Source: Rotaria socialis
Lineage: Eukaryota > Rotifera > Eurotatoria > Philodinida > Philodinidae
Length of the DNA: 64,000 nucleotides
Assembly: GCA_905331475.1 (NCBI GenBank)
Contig: CAJNYU010001934.1
Coordinates: 1 to 64,000, forward strand
Direction: 5' to 3'
Shown: in pieces, positions 1 to 11,627 of the stretch
How the letters are laid out: each line of letters begins with the position of its first letter
Position numbering within the stretch: the stretch's first letter is position 1
Notes under the pieces: generated by a model
Database searches by the model: none
What the model was told of the DNA's origin: nothing
The model's input: only the letters and a program-made list of their open reading frames with translations
Position numbers and translations under genes: made by a program

Positions 1-198
1 TTAGTTTTTGACACTTTCGGTCCAGTAGATGACCAAAATTGTCCAAGAGTTGTTTGGTTTTTAGATTTTGCTGAATTATCTATTTTCTTCATTTTTCTAA
101 ATATTATATTGAACAACTATAGGATATGTTTATCTTATCTAATCTTTATCAATATAGTTTCAATGCTAAGTAATTGGAATGTAATTATTCATAATTAA
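1..198 (+). CDS. possible 3' end of an upstream gene (partial)
   Basis: Frame 1 is open from the first base to a TAA near 196-198, about 65 codons. The first 25 or so residues look like ordinary protein and include FDTFGPV; the rest is hydrophobic and AT-driven, and a gtagat sequence right after GGTCCA could be a splice donor. FDTFGPV recalls the motif of the snoRNP assembly factor NAF1/GAR1 family, but what follows does not match that family well, so the resemblance is only a hint. The exon would start outside the window. It may equally be a chance open frame. Confidence 0.2.
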   Translation, partial: LVFDTFGPVDDQNCPRVVWFLDFAELSIFFIFLNIILNNYRICLSYLIFINIVSMLSNWNVIIHN

Positions 199-728
199 AA
201 CAAAATGGCGCAATGAAATTTTCCGAAGTAAATGAACATTTTCTATTTGAAATGAATCTGACAATTCGTTTTTTTTTCTTTCTGTTCGATCTGTTTATTG
301 ATAGGATTGTTTGTAAAGACCAATGAAGATCGGTCCGGAAAATGTTACGTTTGGCTGATTTGTGAACTAGTACCCTCTATCTTTTGAGAAGAATATGTTT
401 GTGCATGAATGACTACATAAGTAGGTAAAATGAGCATACATATTTCAACAAAAATACTGAATAAGATTAAAAAAATGATGCATATTTTCAGAATATTTCT
501 TTAATATTCACTCAAATATTTGTCTAGAGTAAAATAGTATTGCTTTTTTTCGATGAAACATGCGATGTTTTCATCTATAATAATAATACATGGTTATGTA
601 ACCATACTATTTTCTTTCGTTTATCTCTCGATTCTTTGTTATTGTACTAGGCATTCATCAAACAGCATATACATATCGTGTGGATATGCAAACGAGTATT
701 ATTCTATTCATATATACACAACGGACAT

Positions 729-1376
729 ATGCAGTTTATGATGGCAACTCTATGTTTCTTGTTGATAGCTAGTTTTCAACTAGCATTTAGTAATCCATTA
801 TCACAAGTTTTTGGTGCACTGAATATTGAAACACCCTCATATGATATTGTAATGAAAGGTGCTAACTATGAAGTACGTCGTTATCATTCACAATTATGGG
901 CACAAATTGATTTTACTGTTGATCCGTCAACTGATTTCGGTAATAAAATGTCTATTGGATTTCAACCACTTTTTCAATATATAACAGGCAAAAATGCAGC
1001 CGGACAAAAAATTCCAATGACTGCGCCAGTCATTATGCAACGACTAGATTCAGAATATGGCCGTAGACGTATGTCGTTTATCATGTCACCAAGCAAATTT
1101 TCAACACTTGATCAATTACCTAAACCAATAAATGTTAATGTAAAACTTGTGGCTGTTACTGATCCAGTAGTGTTAGCTTGTATTAGATTTAATATGGGTC
1201 TTACAAGCAAACGAGTTGGTGAAAGAGAAAAAGAACTTCGAAAAGCAACTGCAAACGATCGTATTCAATTAGTTAATGAACGAGCATTAGTTCGTGTTGC
1301 TAGTTATAATCCACCTTGGACATTACCTTGGTTTCGCACAAATGATATTTGTATACCTCTTGTCAATCAAGCTTAA
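729..1376 (+). CDS. secreted SOUL-family haem-binding protein
   Basis: A 215-aa protein if translation starts at the ATG at 729, which places a signal peptide (MQFMMATLCFLLIASFQLAF) at the N-terminus. The in-frame ATG at 678 would put 17 polar residues before it and is less likely. The rest is a SOUL/HEBP domain: YEVRRYHSQLW near residue 40, a GFQPLFQYITGKN segment, then the typical KIPMTAPV block, and a C-terminal region with ALVRVASYNPPWTLPWFRTND resembling the end of HEBP2. Known members bind haem or tetrapyrroles; the signal peptide suggests secretion or a vesicular location, unlike cytosolic vertebrate HEBP. No intron is seen. An AATAAA lies about 55 bases after the stop (1432-1437). Family assignment is firm; the ligand is inferred. 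Confidence 0.85.
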   Translation: MQFMMATLCFLLIASFQLAFSNPLSQVFGALNIETPSYDIVMKGANYEVRRYHSQLWAQIDFTVDPSTDFGNKMSIGFQPLFQYITGKNAAGQKIPMTAPVIMQRLDSEYGRRRMSFIMSPSKFSTLDQLPKPINVNVKLVAVTDPVVLACIRFNMGLTSKRVGEREKELRKATANDRIQLVNERALVRVASYNPPWTLPWFRTNDICIPLVNQA

Positions 1377-1658
1377 TTTTAAAAATCATGAAAATACTCT
1401 TTTTTTTCTTGTTAGATATCTATATATCATAAATAAACACCAATACACTATTGTAGTTAAAAAATTATTTTATTCTATTCAATAGAGCTACAAGAGCGAG
1501 AAAGCATCATTGTACATACATCGCCGTCTTTCGGAAGAAAAAGAGGTACGTCATTGCCTTCGAGTTGGTCGAAGGAAAAGACGAATCAATATTGATTACT
1601 TGATAAACAAGAGTAAAAAACAAATTTATTGATTATTCAAATCTTTTCTTAGTATCTC

Positions 1659-3149
1659 ATGTGGTCTAAATTTGTTCGTCATTTTTCAACTTCACCTTTA
1701 ACTCGTGTACGTCATCCTAAATTACGGCGTGCTCCACATTATGCTACGTTGACTGATAGAGATATAAGTTTTTTTGAGCGACTTCTTCCAGACGGACGTG
1801 CAATCACAGATCCAGATGATTGTTCACCATATAATATAGATTGGATAAAAACATGTCAAGGGCAATCTCAATTGGTTTTAAGACCAAAAACTGTTGATGA
1901 AATTCAAGCAATCCTTCGTTATTGTCATGAACATCAATTAGCTGTATGTCCACAAGGTGGTAATACTGGTCTTGCTGGAGGATCAGTACCAGTTTTTGAT
2001 GAAATCGTATTATCACTACGTTCACTAAATTCTATTGGTGCTTTTGATGAAAATAGTGGTGTTTTAATTGCTGACGCTGGTTGCATATTACAAACATTAG
2101 ATGTTCATGTGAATCAATTTGGACACACAATGCCATTAGATTTAGGTGCAAAAGGTTCATGTTTAATTGGTGGTAATGTTGCAACGAACGCTGGTGGAAT
2201 ACGTGTTGTACGTTATGGCTCTCTTCGTTCAGCTGTACTTGGTTTAGAGATTGTTTTAGCTGATGGTAGTCTACTTGATTGTTTAACATCATTACGAAAA
2301 GATAATACTGGTGTTGATATGAAACAAGCTTTTATTGGTTCTGAAGGTATTTTAGGTTTAATAACACGTGTTGCATTAGCATGTCCATCAGCAATGTCAG
2401 GTGTTGGTCTTGGATTGTTTTCTTGTACATCATTTGAAAACATTCTTTCAACAATGAGATTAGCCAGAAAACTTTGCGGTGAAACATTATCAGCCATTGA
2501 ATTTTTAGATTCATCAACATATAATTTATCATTGAAAAATTTACAACAAACAAATAAACCTGTAGAACCGAATAATTTTTATATATTAGTTGAAACAATG
2601 AGTTCAACATATGAACAAGCAAAAGCAACATTAGATAAGTTAGCTAATACAGCACTTGAAAAAGAATTTATTACCGATGGAACACTTGCACAAGATCTTA
2701 AACAATATAAAGATTTATGGGCTATACGTGAACGTGTACCAGAAGCACTTGTTGCTGATGGTTATGTATTTAAATATGATTTTTCTTTACCACCAGCTCG
2801 AATGTATAAATTAGTTGAAGAAACACAAAAACGCATGAAACCATTTTCAAATGTTCGAAATGTTACAGGTTTTGGACATTTAGGCGATCAAAATCTTCAC
2901 TTGAATATAACTGTTCAAAATGGTTACTCAGATGAAATTAAACATGCACTTGAACCATGGTTATATGAATGGGTTGCTAAAGAACGTGGTTCTATATCAG
3001 CTGAACATGGTCTAGGTTTACATAAATCAAAATATCTTGAATTGAATAAGGGCAAACAATCATTAGAATTAATGAAAAAAATGAAAAATATATTCGATCC
3101 GAAATGTATACTAAATCCTTATAAAGTATTACCTTACAAAATAGATTAG
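1659..3149 (+). CDS. D2HGDH: D-2-hydroxyglutarate dehydrogenase, mitochondrial
   Basis: A 496-aa FAD-linked dehydrogenase that oxidises D-2-hydroxyglutarate to 2-oxoglutarate, passing electrons to ETF in mitochondria. The start MWSKFVRHFSTSPLTRVRHP is basic and Ser/Thr-rich, as expected for a mitochondrial presequence. The FAD-binding PCMH domain spans roughly residues 70-250 (CPQGGNTGLAGGSVPV; GGNVATNAGG; IGSEGILGLITRVAL). The C-terminal FAD-oxidase domain carries GFGHLGDQNLHLN near 410 and ISAEHGLGLHK near 450, which supply the metal- and substrate-binding His and Glu residues. The usual GDGN is GDQN here. Length is close to the human protein (521 aa). The gene is intronless although most neighbours have short introns. 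AATAAA lies at 3230-3235. Identity is firm. Confidence 0.93.
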   Translation: MWSKFVRHFSTSPLTRVRHPKLRRAPHYATLTDRDISFFERLLPDGRAITDPDDCSPYNIDWIKTCQGQSQLVLRPKTVDEIQAILRYCHEHQLAVCPQGGNTGLAGGSVPVFDEIVLSLRSLNSIGAFDENSGVLIADAGCILQTLDVHVNQFGHTMPLDLGAKGSCLIGGNVATNAGGIRVVRYGSLRSAVLGLEIVLADGSLLDCLTSLRKDNTGVDMKQAFIGSEGILGLITRVALACPSAMSGVGLGLFSCTSFENILSTMRLARKLCGETLSAIEFLDSSTYNLSLKNLQQTNKPVEPNNFYILVETMSSTYEQAKATLDKLANTALEKEFITDGTLAQDLKQYKDLWAIRERVPEALVADGYVFKYDFSLPPARMYKLVEETQKRMKPFSNVRNVTGFGHLGDQNLHLNITVQNGYSDEIKHALEPWLYEWVAKERGSISAEHGLGLHKSKYLELNKGKQSLELMKKMKNIFDPKCILNPYKVLPYKID

Positions 3150-3839
3150 ATTTCTCTTATTTTTCTTTTTTAATTCGATGAAATATACAAAAACATATTG
3201 ATAGATAAATTTTTATGGTTAAATATTGAAATAAAGTCTATCGTTCCTTTTTTTTAAATTAAACTAATTGATTTTAACACAAACAGTTTAAAAAATATAT
3301 ATTATCTTTGGATAATGCCTCGAACGATAAGCAAGCTACTCAACAAGTTATATCAGTACATTATCATTCTCAATACAGTTACCATGTGATGTCCTAGTAG
3401 AAAGGGAATAATACTGACGTCTATGTTTTCTTTCATTATGTGACAATGGAATATAAACCCAGTAGACGTGTAAGCATATGATTAGGAGTTCTAATAAGCA
3501 AAATTAGATGATGAAAACAACAAATATATTACAAGAAGTACTCAAAGTAGACATTTGAAGTATCTATTATCTCATTTGATGATATAAAGAACAGTGATAT
3601 CAAAAGTAGCTCTTCATACCATCGCTACTACTAGAGAAAAACAAAAACATGAAGTTTTTTTCTCTGCAGAGATATATAGTTAAGTTTTGATTAATTCTTA
3701 ACATCATCGATTAATTTTTAAAATTACATGAAATTATCTATCAATATTTATTGTGCAAATAAAATAGACTATTGAAGTGAATATTTGTTTTTCTATAAAT
3801 TCCCAAATTATAAAAACTCTAATAATGGCAATTTACTTG
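3150..3839. other. intergenic, nothing recognised
   Basis: AT-rich DNA after the D2HGDH stop with a polyadenylation signal at 3230-3235. No coding frame, RNA gene or repeat was recognised before the dispersed repeat begins near 3840. Confidence 0.6.
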
Positions 3840-4025
3840 TTGTGTATTCAAAAAAAAAAGTGAGTACACAATAGAATCGGTCAGTGTGTCCGGTCGGCCG
3901 TTTACACGATAACTCTTGAAAGGCTGATCAGATTGTCATGAAATTTTGTACACAACATTATCTCATCAATATCTCGGTCGAGTTCGAGGATGAAAATAAT
4001 TCGTAGAGGATTTACTGAGTTACAG
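3840..4025. repeat. dispersed repeat, truncated/diverged copy A
   Basis: It begins with GTGTATTC, a poly-A loop and GAGTACAC (3842-3869), then CGGTCAGTGTGTCCGGTCGG and a stretch matching the first 150-180 bases of the copies at 4488 and 44997 (ATATCTCGGTCGAGTTCGA). Similarity fades after about 4025. It is the most diverged and shortest of three copies. Confidence 0.75.
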
Positions 4026-4151
4026 CAAGAAATATCATTATTTTCTATGTAAATATTGACCTATTTCAATTTTCGCAAATCAAAATCTTTGTCATAGTAA
4101 AAATGAAAACTCAACTATTATATACCATTCGATAAAGAATTTCATGGGCTA

Positions 4152-4423
4152 CAAAATGATGCTAAATCATAGGGATAAATATGCTGCGTTTGAAATTTTC
4201 TCAATACCTCAGTGTCAAAAAACTATGAAAAACTCACGTATACCGACACTTTGTCTGTATAATGTGTTTATTTCCCATAGAACTAACGTTATTGTTATGA
4301 AGTATATAGAACTTGTCAAGAGCTCTAAATGATGATATATTATAGAGGTAAATATGGCGCATTTAATGTTTCCTCAATATTGCACTTCCTAAAAACTATG
4401 AAAAACTGATGCATACTGACACT
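4152..4423. repeat. degenerate tandem duplication (about 175-bp unit)
   Basis: The segment at about 4152-4250 and that at about 4327-4423 are diverged copies of one another: both read from AAATGATG, through ATA(A/T)ATATG, CTCAATA and AAAAACTATGAAAAACT to ACTGACACT or CCGACACT. They lie between copies A and B of the dispersed repeat and may be part of the same element. Confidence 0.6.
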
Positions 4424-4481
4424 GCTGGTCGACTCTTTCAGACAGTTTGATCAAAATCAATCTGTCGGTAAGTATGTTTCA

Positions 4482-5004
4482 TTTTTTGTGTACTCAAAAA
4501 GTGAGTACACTAGAATCGGCCAGTGTGTCCGGTTGGCCGTAGGCACGATAACTTTCGAAAGGAGAGTTAGATCGTGATGAAATTTCCCACACAGTTCAAT
4601 CTCAGGAATATCTCGGTTGAGTTCGAAGATGAGAAGGATCCGTCAAGTAATGGCTAAATTATCGAAAAAATTGTCATTTTTGACCAGACCATCCCTGAGG
4701 AGGAGTACAGGGAATTTTTTTCAAAAAATAAATCTTTCTCAGAATTATTCACAACATATATAAATCGACTCAGTTTTTAGCGCTGATTCCGAATCTGATA
4801 TTAGTTTTGAACTAAATCGTAGCTTTCTAACGAAACATCGCCTGAAAAACGTCTCAAAATGCACAAAAACTGCATCCAGAAATCAAATTGCCTAGTTTCT
4901 CATGATAACTTTGGTGTTCAGACATTCTAGAATGACTCATATGCCCCATGCACTTTTTGCAGTACACATAACTCTCGGATGAAATCCGAAGTTTCCACAT
5001 TTTT
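4482..5004. repeat. dispersed repeat, copy B
   Basis: About 520 bases collinear with 44992-45516 and highly similar over the full length. It opens with a perfect 8-bp palindrome, GTGTACTC (4488-4495) and GAGTACAC (4503-4510), around a 7-base loop. The complementary strand has an open frame, about 4857-5000, containing CKKCMGHMSHSRMSEH followed by another His, a CxxC/HxxxH spacing close to a C2H2 zinc finger. The same frame is preserved in the other full copy. No terminal repeats or target-site duplication were seen, so the element type is unknown. Confidence 0.8.
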
Positions 5005-5333
5005 TTAACAGTTACTTCGACATAATTATAAATGATTAATGAAAGGTCAGATGTATACATACTGAATCGCATTTTCAACTTTATCAAAATATCGACCTGA
5101 CACAGATAAGATTTGATTTAATGCCATTGAATTAGTATAAATGATGTAAATCTAAGCGCTTAATTTTCTTTTCATTGACATGTTGTACTGCTATGTACAT
5201 AACTCAAATAAGATGATCTATACAAGTAGTAATTAATAAATGACTTATTTTCGTATGTATTCCAATTAAGAACAATGCCATAAAAGCTAAAATATCACAG
5301 AGAACAGAGAAAGAACAAAATGAAAACGCCAAG

Positions 5334-7110
5334 TTACGCAACAACATTTGAACATGTTGGTCCTATAGGTAAATCATATGAACGCGATCGTTTTCCATGA
5401 CTAATTGAATTAACCAATGGAGAATTTTGATGATGTATAAATGGCATTAATAAAAGATAATTGTCTGATCTCCATGTTGTGGGTAAAAGTGATGAATAAA
5501 TTGAAATAGCATCAGTACAGGATGGACGAGAAAATCCAGTAGCATGTCTCTCTTTATACAATTGAAGTTCTGAATCAATTGAACCTGTTGATGTGGATAA
5601 TGAATTTTGTTGAAAACGAGGTAATATTGAATAACGATCTAATTCGGTATCATAACAGTTTAGGATATCATTATCAATTAATTTTGTCTGTTGACTAATC
5701 AACATTAAATGATCACACGACTGTAATTTTCGATTATCATCAGTGAATAACTCATGCATATTTGGACACGAATGAATAATTCCACCGGCAGTAAGAAAAA
5801 ATTCATCATCATTCGTAGGTTCATCGTCATAGGTTTCTCTACCGAATATACATGGTGTCAATGGTCGAATTAGATAAGAAAATCGAGATGTTGTTTGAGT
5901 TGATGCTCGTAGTGGAGGTGGTGGGGATAAGGATAATCTTTCGATACTATTCGTATTTGTATTGAGCATTTTAATATTAGTTGGAGTCGCAGCTGTTGTT
6001 TTACTAGCCGAATAACATTGGTGAATTGTCAAGGATGAATGACAGTTCGCAGCAGACGACGAGGATGATGTTGATGACAACGACGATACTGGCCCTTTTT
6101 TGACATGTCTAACAATAATAATGTAGTATTTCTCTTTTTTCTATCTTACCTCTGTACAAATGTCCACTTGTCTTGTTATTGCCATTAGCCACATGACGTA
6201 TCATATCATCTTGATGAGAGGAAATTTTCGAATCGTCTAGTATGTCTTCTGGCATCAGATGACGAAAAAACCGTTTCTATAAAAATTGATACAAAATAAA
6301 TTCTATTCGATCACTTTCTCTGATTACTGTTTACGTCTAATACTAACTATAAATATGATATAAATAATCATGCAGCCGCATCTGCTCGTAGTTTATACCT
6401 CTAATTCATGGTACACTACTTATATTTATTTCTTTAAAATATATATTCAAGTATTGTACATTACATATAAATTTATACAACTATGACTAAAAGAGAGAAA
6501 TAAAAAGGAGTTTCTCTCTGAATTTATTCATCTGCGTCAAACCTAAATGCAATTTGCTTTCTTTTTCGAATGGTAAGAATAACTTGACATTCAAAAAAAA
6601 GAAGAAAAAACGCAAAGAATCGGCTGTTGATCGGATATTATAAAATGGCATTGTACATCTGCTGCATGTGAGTAGTTATAAACTTGGAACCTTACATAGA
6701 ATGGAAGCGAAAAAGAGAAACAAAAAAAGGCAGTTATATATATATATGTATGGGTATGTGTATCCATTGAGATACGAAAAAGAACTTGACCTCGGATAAA
6801 GATAAATGCCTACAATTTTGTTTTCTTTTTTATGTAAGGCTAAAACGATCCACCATTCTTGACATATACAACATACTTGGTCGTACGAGGTAAAAGTGGG
6901 TGGATAGAACGACAATCTGAGACGGTTAAAATCCATTTGACTTTGAGATAAATGCACTTTTGATTGTTTTATGGTAGGAGTTGCCATCGTCGATGTATTA
7001 GAATACGATAGATCTTTAGCCATGCATGATATTGGTTGTCGGGAACATAATGCAAATGTATTAAAAAATTTACAAATTGTTTGCGAAAATCCATTTCGAA
7101 AATAAGTTTT
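5334..7110 (-). CDS. 3' exons of an unrecognised gene (Ser/Thr-rich C-terminal region)
   Basis: Three exons join in phase: 6877-7110, 6150-6276 and 5334-6088 (stop at 5334). If translation starts at the ATG at 7023 the product is 342 aa, but the frame stays open upstream to a possible acceptor at 7111, adding KTYFRNGFSQTICKFF. That sequence resembles the short amphipathic helix 8 after NPxxY of class A GPCRs, so these exons may be the cytoplasmic tail of a receptor whose membrane exons lie upstream; none was found. The remainder is low-complexity (poly-Ser, SPPPP near the middle) with no known domain. The final intron is 61 nt; the first is about 600. The splice model is good, the function unknown. 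Confidence 0.5.
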
Positions 7111-10100
7111 CTTATTTTTTTTATGATAAAATCAAAAGAGCATAATGTGAAACTAATACATATGTAATTATAAACATAGCAATAACGAACATAATGATGT
7201 GTTAAAAATCAAAACAAAAAGAAAATCGAAGAAAACAGCTCTGTTATTCTTCTATTAAAGACATTTGTTAACCATATATATGCCTCGTGTCATTAGTATT
7301 TATTCTCTTATTTACATGAGCCAACTTATTTTCGTTGTTTATTATCTGTATTAGAACTATCTGGAATTATCTTGCATCAAATTGGATAGTATTACGTATT
7401 CCAAATTAAAGGATAAAATAGAAAAAAAAATTTTTTTTTTCTCTTCAAGATCAATATTTCTATGTTGACACATGTATGACATCATAGGTCTCTAATAAAA
7501 TGTATAATTATGTCTTTTCTGTTCCAGAATATTGGATGGATTCGAAAGGATAATAGGATAATATCAACTAATAATGACAATCGTCGTTTATGTAACGATT
7601 ATCTAATTGATTGTATGCCTATAATAAGAAGAATTCTATCTTGAAATATCAAATCTATTTTCTAATTGTGTATTTTTGATTCGAAAATACAATTATGAAA
7701 TCTAATAAATCAATGTATTGGTTTTAAAATACTAAAAGACAAAACAAAAGACAGTAGATGTCTTTGAAAGAGGTAGACAATTTCGAATGAAAGTTTAAAT
7801 ATTGTCACATTAATGTTTTATTTTGACATTAATCTATTGTGTTCCATATGTGCAGCTATCGATATGATTGAAAGATTCAGATGTTCACTTCTCAATAAAT
7901 GACAAATATTGCATGCAAACTTTTCTGTTTAATATAATGAATAGGTTCAAGTCGAATGAATACACACACAGATTAGTACAACTCTTCATTTGAAGGTCAA
8001 ACTATATGCGTGTGTAGATATATATATATATATGTGAATATATGATTGTTAAACGATGAGCGTCGATGAGTTTCTGACAGATAACTCTCGACAACGATGT
8101 GACAGGAGTAAAATATAGAAAGGACGAACGGCTGCCTAAAGCATTTTACCGTATATAATGGAAAAACAATTGCTGCTTAACTTTTTTCTTTCTTTTCTTT
8201 TTAATAACATCGATGAACACATACAAATGCTCACCGCCCCGAATCATTACTAAAACATTATACAATTAAAAACATCGAAATGCGATATCACCAGAATGTA
8301 TATTTCCATATCAAAGGGACTCCGTATATATTTATGTATGCATATTGGCTACGCTATACGGTCCTATTCTCATTATTAGTCATTATATGAACGAACAGTT
8401 CGTTTGAGTTTTAATCATTGAACTTCAATCAAGCATGCAAACCTTTTTCAACTCTGTTCTTTTTTTGTCTATCATTATAGCTGACTGGTGCACAATTGAA
8501 ATCGCTTGATTACTCGTGACTGAATATATAACCTTCAGTTGACAAACATAGATAATATCTATCTATGAATACATGAGATCCCTAAAGAAATCGAGAAAAA
8601 AGCTTGATAAATGTGACAGAGAAAGAGAGAATTAGAGAGAAAGGAATAAAATACTAAGAGTGTTAATTTAGACTTGCATTTGTATGATGTTAATGTTTTT
8701 CTTTTACTCTATGAGACTGACGGAAGTAGAGTAGCACATCTATTTCTTTCTATTTTCTTCATCATTTTCTTGATTAACTGAACAGAGAAATGAGAAGAGA
8801 AAGAGAGAGCGAGTAGAAACAAGAAAAAAAAGCGCAGAACTAAAAGCAAGAAATAGTAGCTAGTTGTTATAGTATCGTCATTCAATAATATTAGCATTGG
8901 AAACTCATGTATTATTTATTGACTAGAATATTAGAGAACCCTGGGATTTCGATAGAGCATTTTTCATCGAATTCTTCTGTTCTTTTTTGTCACCGAACAA
9001 AGTCGATTGTGTCGCATAAACTCTGAGAATCATCAACATTCTGCTATTTTTTTTCTCTCTACTCTTTTCATCTATATTTGATGTACAGCATTGCGTCTCG
9101 CTCAATGACATTTCGTTCGCCGAAAGTAATCAAGTATTTACTACGCGGAAAAAGATTGTGCCAATTATTTCGTTACCCTTAAGGCACAACTATTTCATTT
9201 AAATCGATGATTGACTCTGTAAAGAGAAATCAAATACATAGCGCGATTCAATCAGTATAGTTAGATAGATTCTTCTTCGTGAAAATTTTCCATTCCGTTC
9301 CTTTTCTGTTTGTTTTGTTTCTATCAGATTTCAACTTTTTCTCAATATGCGAACGAAATTAATTCACTTGTTGACGATATTATAGTCGTCAGTTATCAGA
9401 TCTGATCCATTGACACGACAGGATGTGTACACATAGCTGACAGAATCTATGAGCATACTGTCAACGTTTGAGCTTAGTTCAATTCATTTAACCTTTCTTC
9501 CGTCACCGCTAACAGCCCCATCATGATAGTGTTGAAAATTTAAAATCTTCTTTTCTTTCTTTCTTGTGTTTGTTTGTTTGTTTGTCTGTCTATGTCATTC
9601 TCATGATATTGATTGTTTGCATTTAAGCTCATATTCCTATCAAATATATTCATATAAATATATACGTTTATTTATTGATCCTGTCTTATTATAGACAGAT
9701 CGTTTGGTTTATTTGGATTTTTTTTATTCATATTTTTTTCCTCTATTATATGTCAGCCATATGTCAGCATATATATATATATATATACATTTGAAAAAGA
9801 AGTAAGACAACCACTTGATGGTCGATTCATAGTAATTTGTTCATCTCTTTCTAAAGACAATACACAGCAATTGATTCATATCGAAGACGTTTCTAATTTA
9901 ACTGTAGGAGTTTTACCTAGGTTAAGAGTATGCATGCTTGAGTAGTGCAATGATGAGTACATATATATAGTATATACGTGGATGTTGAACTTTCAACTCT
10001 CATCTTATCGATAACGGATCATTTCATGGTTCGAATATTTGCATATATATATATATAGTACTAATAATAATGAATCTCTTGATATATTCGATCTTTACAA

Positions 10101-11627
10101 AATACGATTGATAAAACAAAAAAATGGCTTCACCTGTCGCGTACAGGAATTGTAATGAAACCACTTATCATTAGAATGAATTGCGTACGAGAATTATTTG
10201 AAGATTAGAACATAGACCATCAGCCACTTTGCACTTTTTACATATTCTTATTCAAACAGGTGTTGATTCTTCTTTTCTCTCTAGTGCGGCGTTATGACCG
10301 ACACGGGAAGCCGATAATCGTTTTTCTTTTTTTGGTGATCGATGTTTTAAGTTGAGTGGTGGTATGTATCGACGTGGTTAAAGTTCTTAATTCATTTAAA
10401 GCTTTTTTTTTTCATTCTTTCTTTGTTTCTTCTCTCTCATCATGGTCGTTTGTTCATTCATATACATGTTTTATTCATAGTATACTAATATTTTTCAATT
10501 AAGTGAAAAGAAGAAAAGGAATGAGCATTCGTTTGATTAGTTGTTTCTCTTGAGATACAGCCGAGAGACAATCTTCGTTATACATGTATTGTACAAAACA
10601 AATAGATGATCTTTCTCATAGTAAGTCACGCAATAGTATTGTTATTGTTGTTCTTCCTCCTCCTTCTCGCTCTCTATCACTCTTACAGTATCTTTTCTGT
10701 TGACTCTACATTTATGTACTAGCTATTACATCATCATATAATTTTGACTCTCTCTATTCCTTGTCTTGCTGCTCTTTGTATCTTGTCGCGATGGACGGAG
10801 TGTCAAGTAAGATTACACAAGCAACACGGGTATGTTGAGATGAACTATTCAGTCACAATAAGATACTAAACATTTCTAGACATGCATGTCCATCATCCGG
10901 TTTGTTGCCGTCTAGAAGTAAAAAGGAAGTTAGTGATGAGTGACAACAATTTCTTCTCTTGTAATTGCAATTCTATTTAAAACATTTAGTGTTTTGGTCA
11001 TTATCATCATGAAATGAAGTGACAATTGATTTTAGCTTTCTTTTTCTTTAACACAGCAGGGATGTAAGGGTCAATGAATTAGACTGCCTACAGCGATGAG
11101 ACATGCGCCATACACGTCAGTAGTATATTATCAACAGCTCTCGAAATTTGATAAAGATGAACATATACTTTTTTTTGTAGTCTATCTGTTTCCTATTTAT
11201 TGACTTACGTCATAGATGCTTGTGTTTGATCATTACATACATATTATATATATATATATATATATATCTGCGATTATTGATTCTCATCCACATCATTGCT
11301 TCTTCGGTTACATGAATAATTCGTAAAACTCTAGCTCAACTGTTATTTTTGATGTTTTAGTCACTTGTTCGTTGCCAATTGTACATAGAATAGAATATCA
11401 ATCAGCTATTGACAGAGATAATCTACTCTCTTCTTTTGTTTCTCTTTCTCTTTCACTTGCGCACAATTGAAAACGATGAAATGGTGGAACACATGGTTAT
11501 GCTCAAGAGAGATAAGTCAATAGTATTCAGTCTAGAATCTGATAGAATATTAATCGTGTCGTGTCTCGAATCAGTGTGTCTGCATATTATTTTTTTTCTT
11601 TAATTAATTTTTTTTTCTATTCTTCAG
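7111..11627. other. long intergenic/intronic region
   Basis: AT-rich DNA with (TA)n runs (about 8018-8034, 9771-9786, 10042-10057, 11246-11267) and pyrimidine tracts. Short open frames have low-complexity, hydrophobic or charged composition and no splice or codon support. It probably contains the promoter and an untranslated first exon of the + strand LRR gene, since an acceptor abuts that gene's ATG, and possibly upstream exons of the - strand gene. Nothing else is recognised. Confidence 0.5.
11611..11627 (+). promoter_or_regulatory. 3' splice acceptor abutting the LRR-1 start codon
   Basis: A polypyrimidine tract ending in TTCTTCAG lies immediately before the ATG. This is the expected form of an intron end in the 5' UTR, or of a trans-splice acceptor; bdelloid rotifers are known to use spliced-leader trans-splicing. 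The sequence alone cannot decide between the two. Confidence 0.55.

Noticed and set aside
2213..2497. Antisense frames within D2HGDH
   Set aside because: Shadows of the real gene created by its codon bias.
4854..5087. 77-codon minus-strand frame as an independent gene
   Set aside because: It lies almost entirely inside the dispersed repeat and its frame recurs in the other copy, so it is reported as part of the repeat.
8709..8897. 62-codon hydrophobic minus-strand frame
   Set aside because: Composition is driven by reversed A/G-rich low-complexity DNA; no splice sites or domain.
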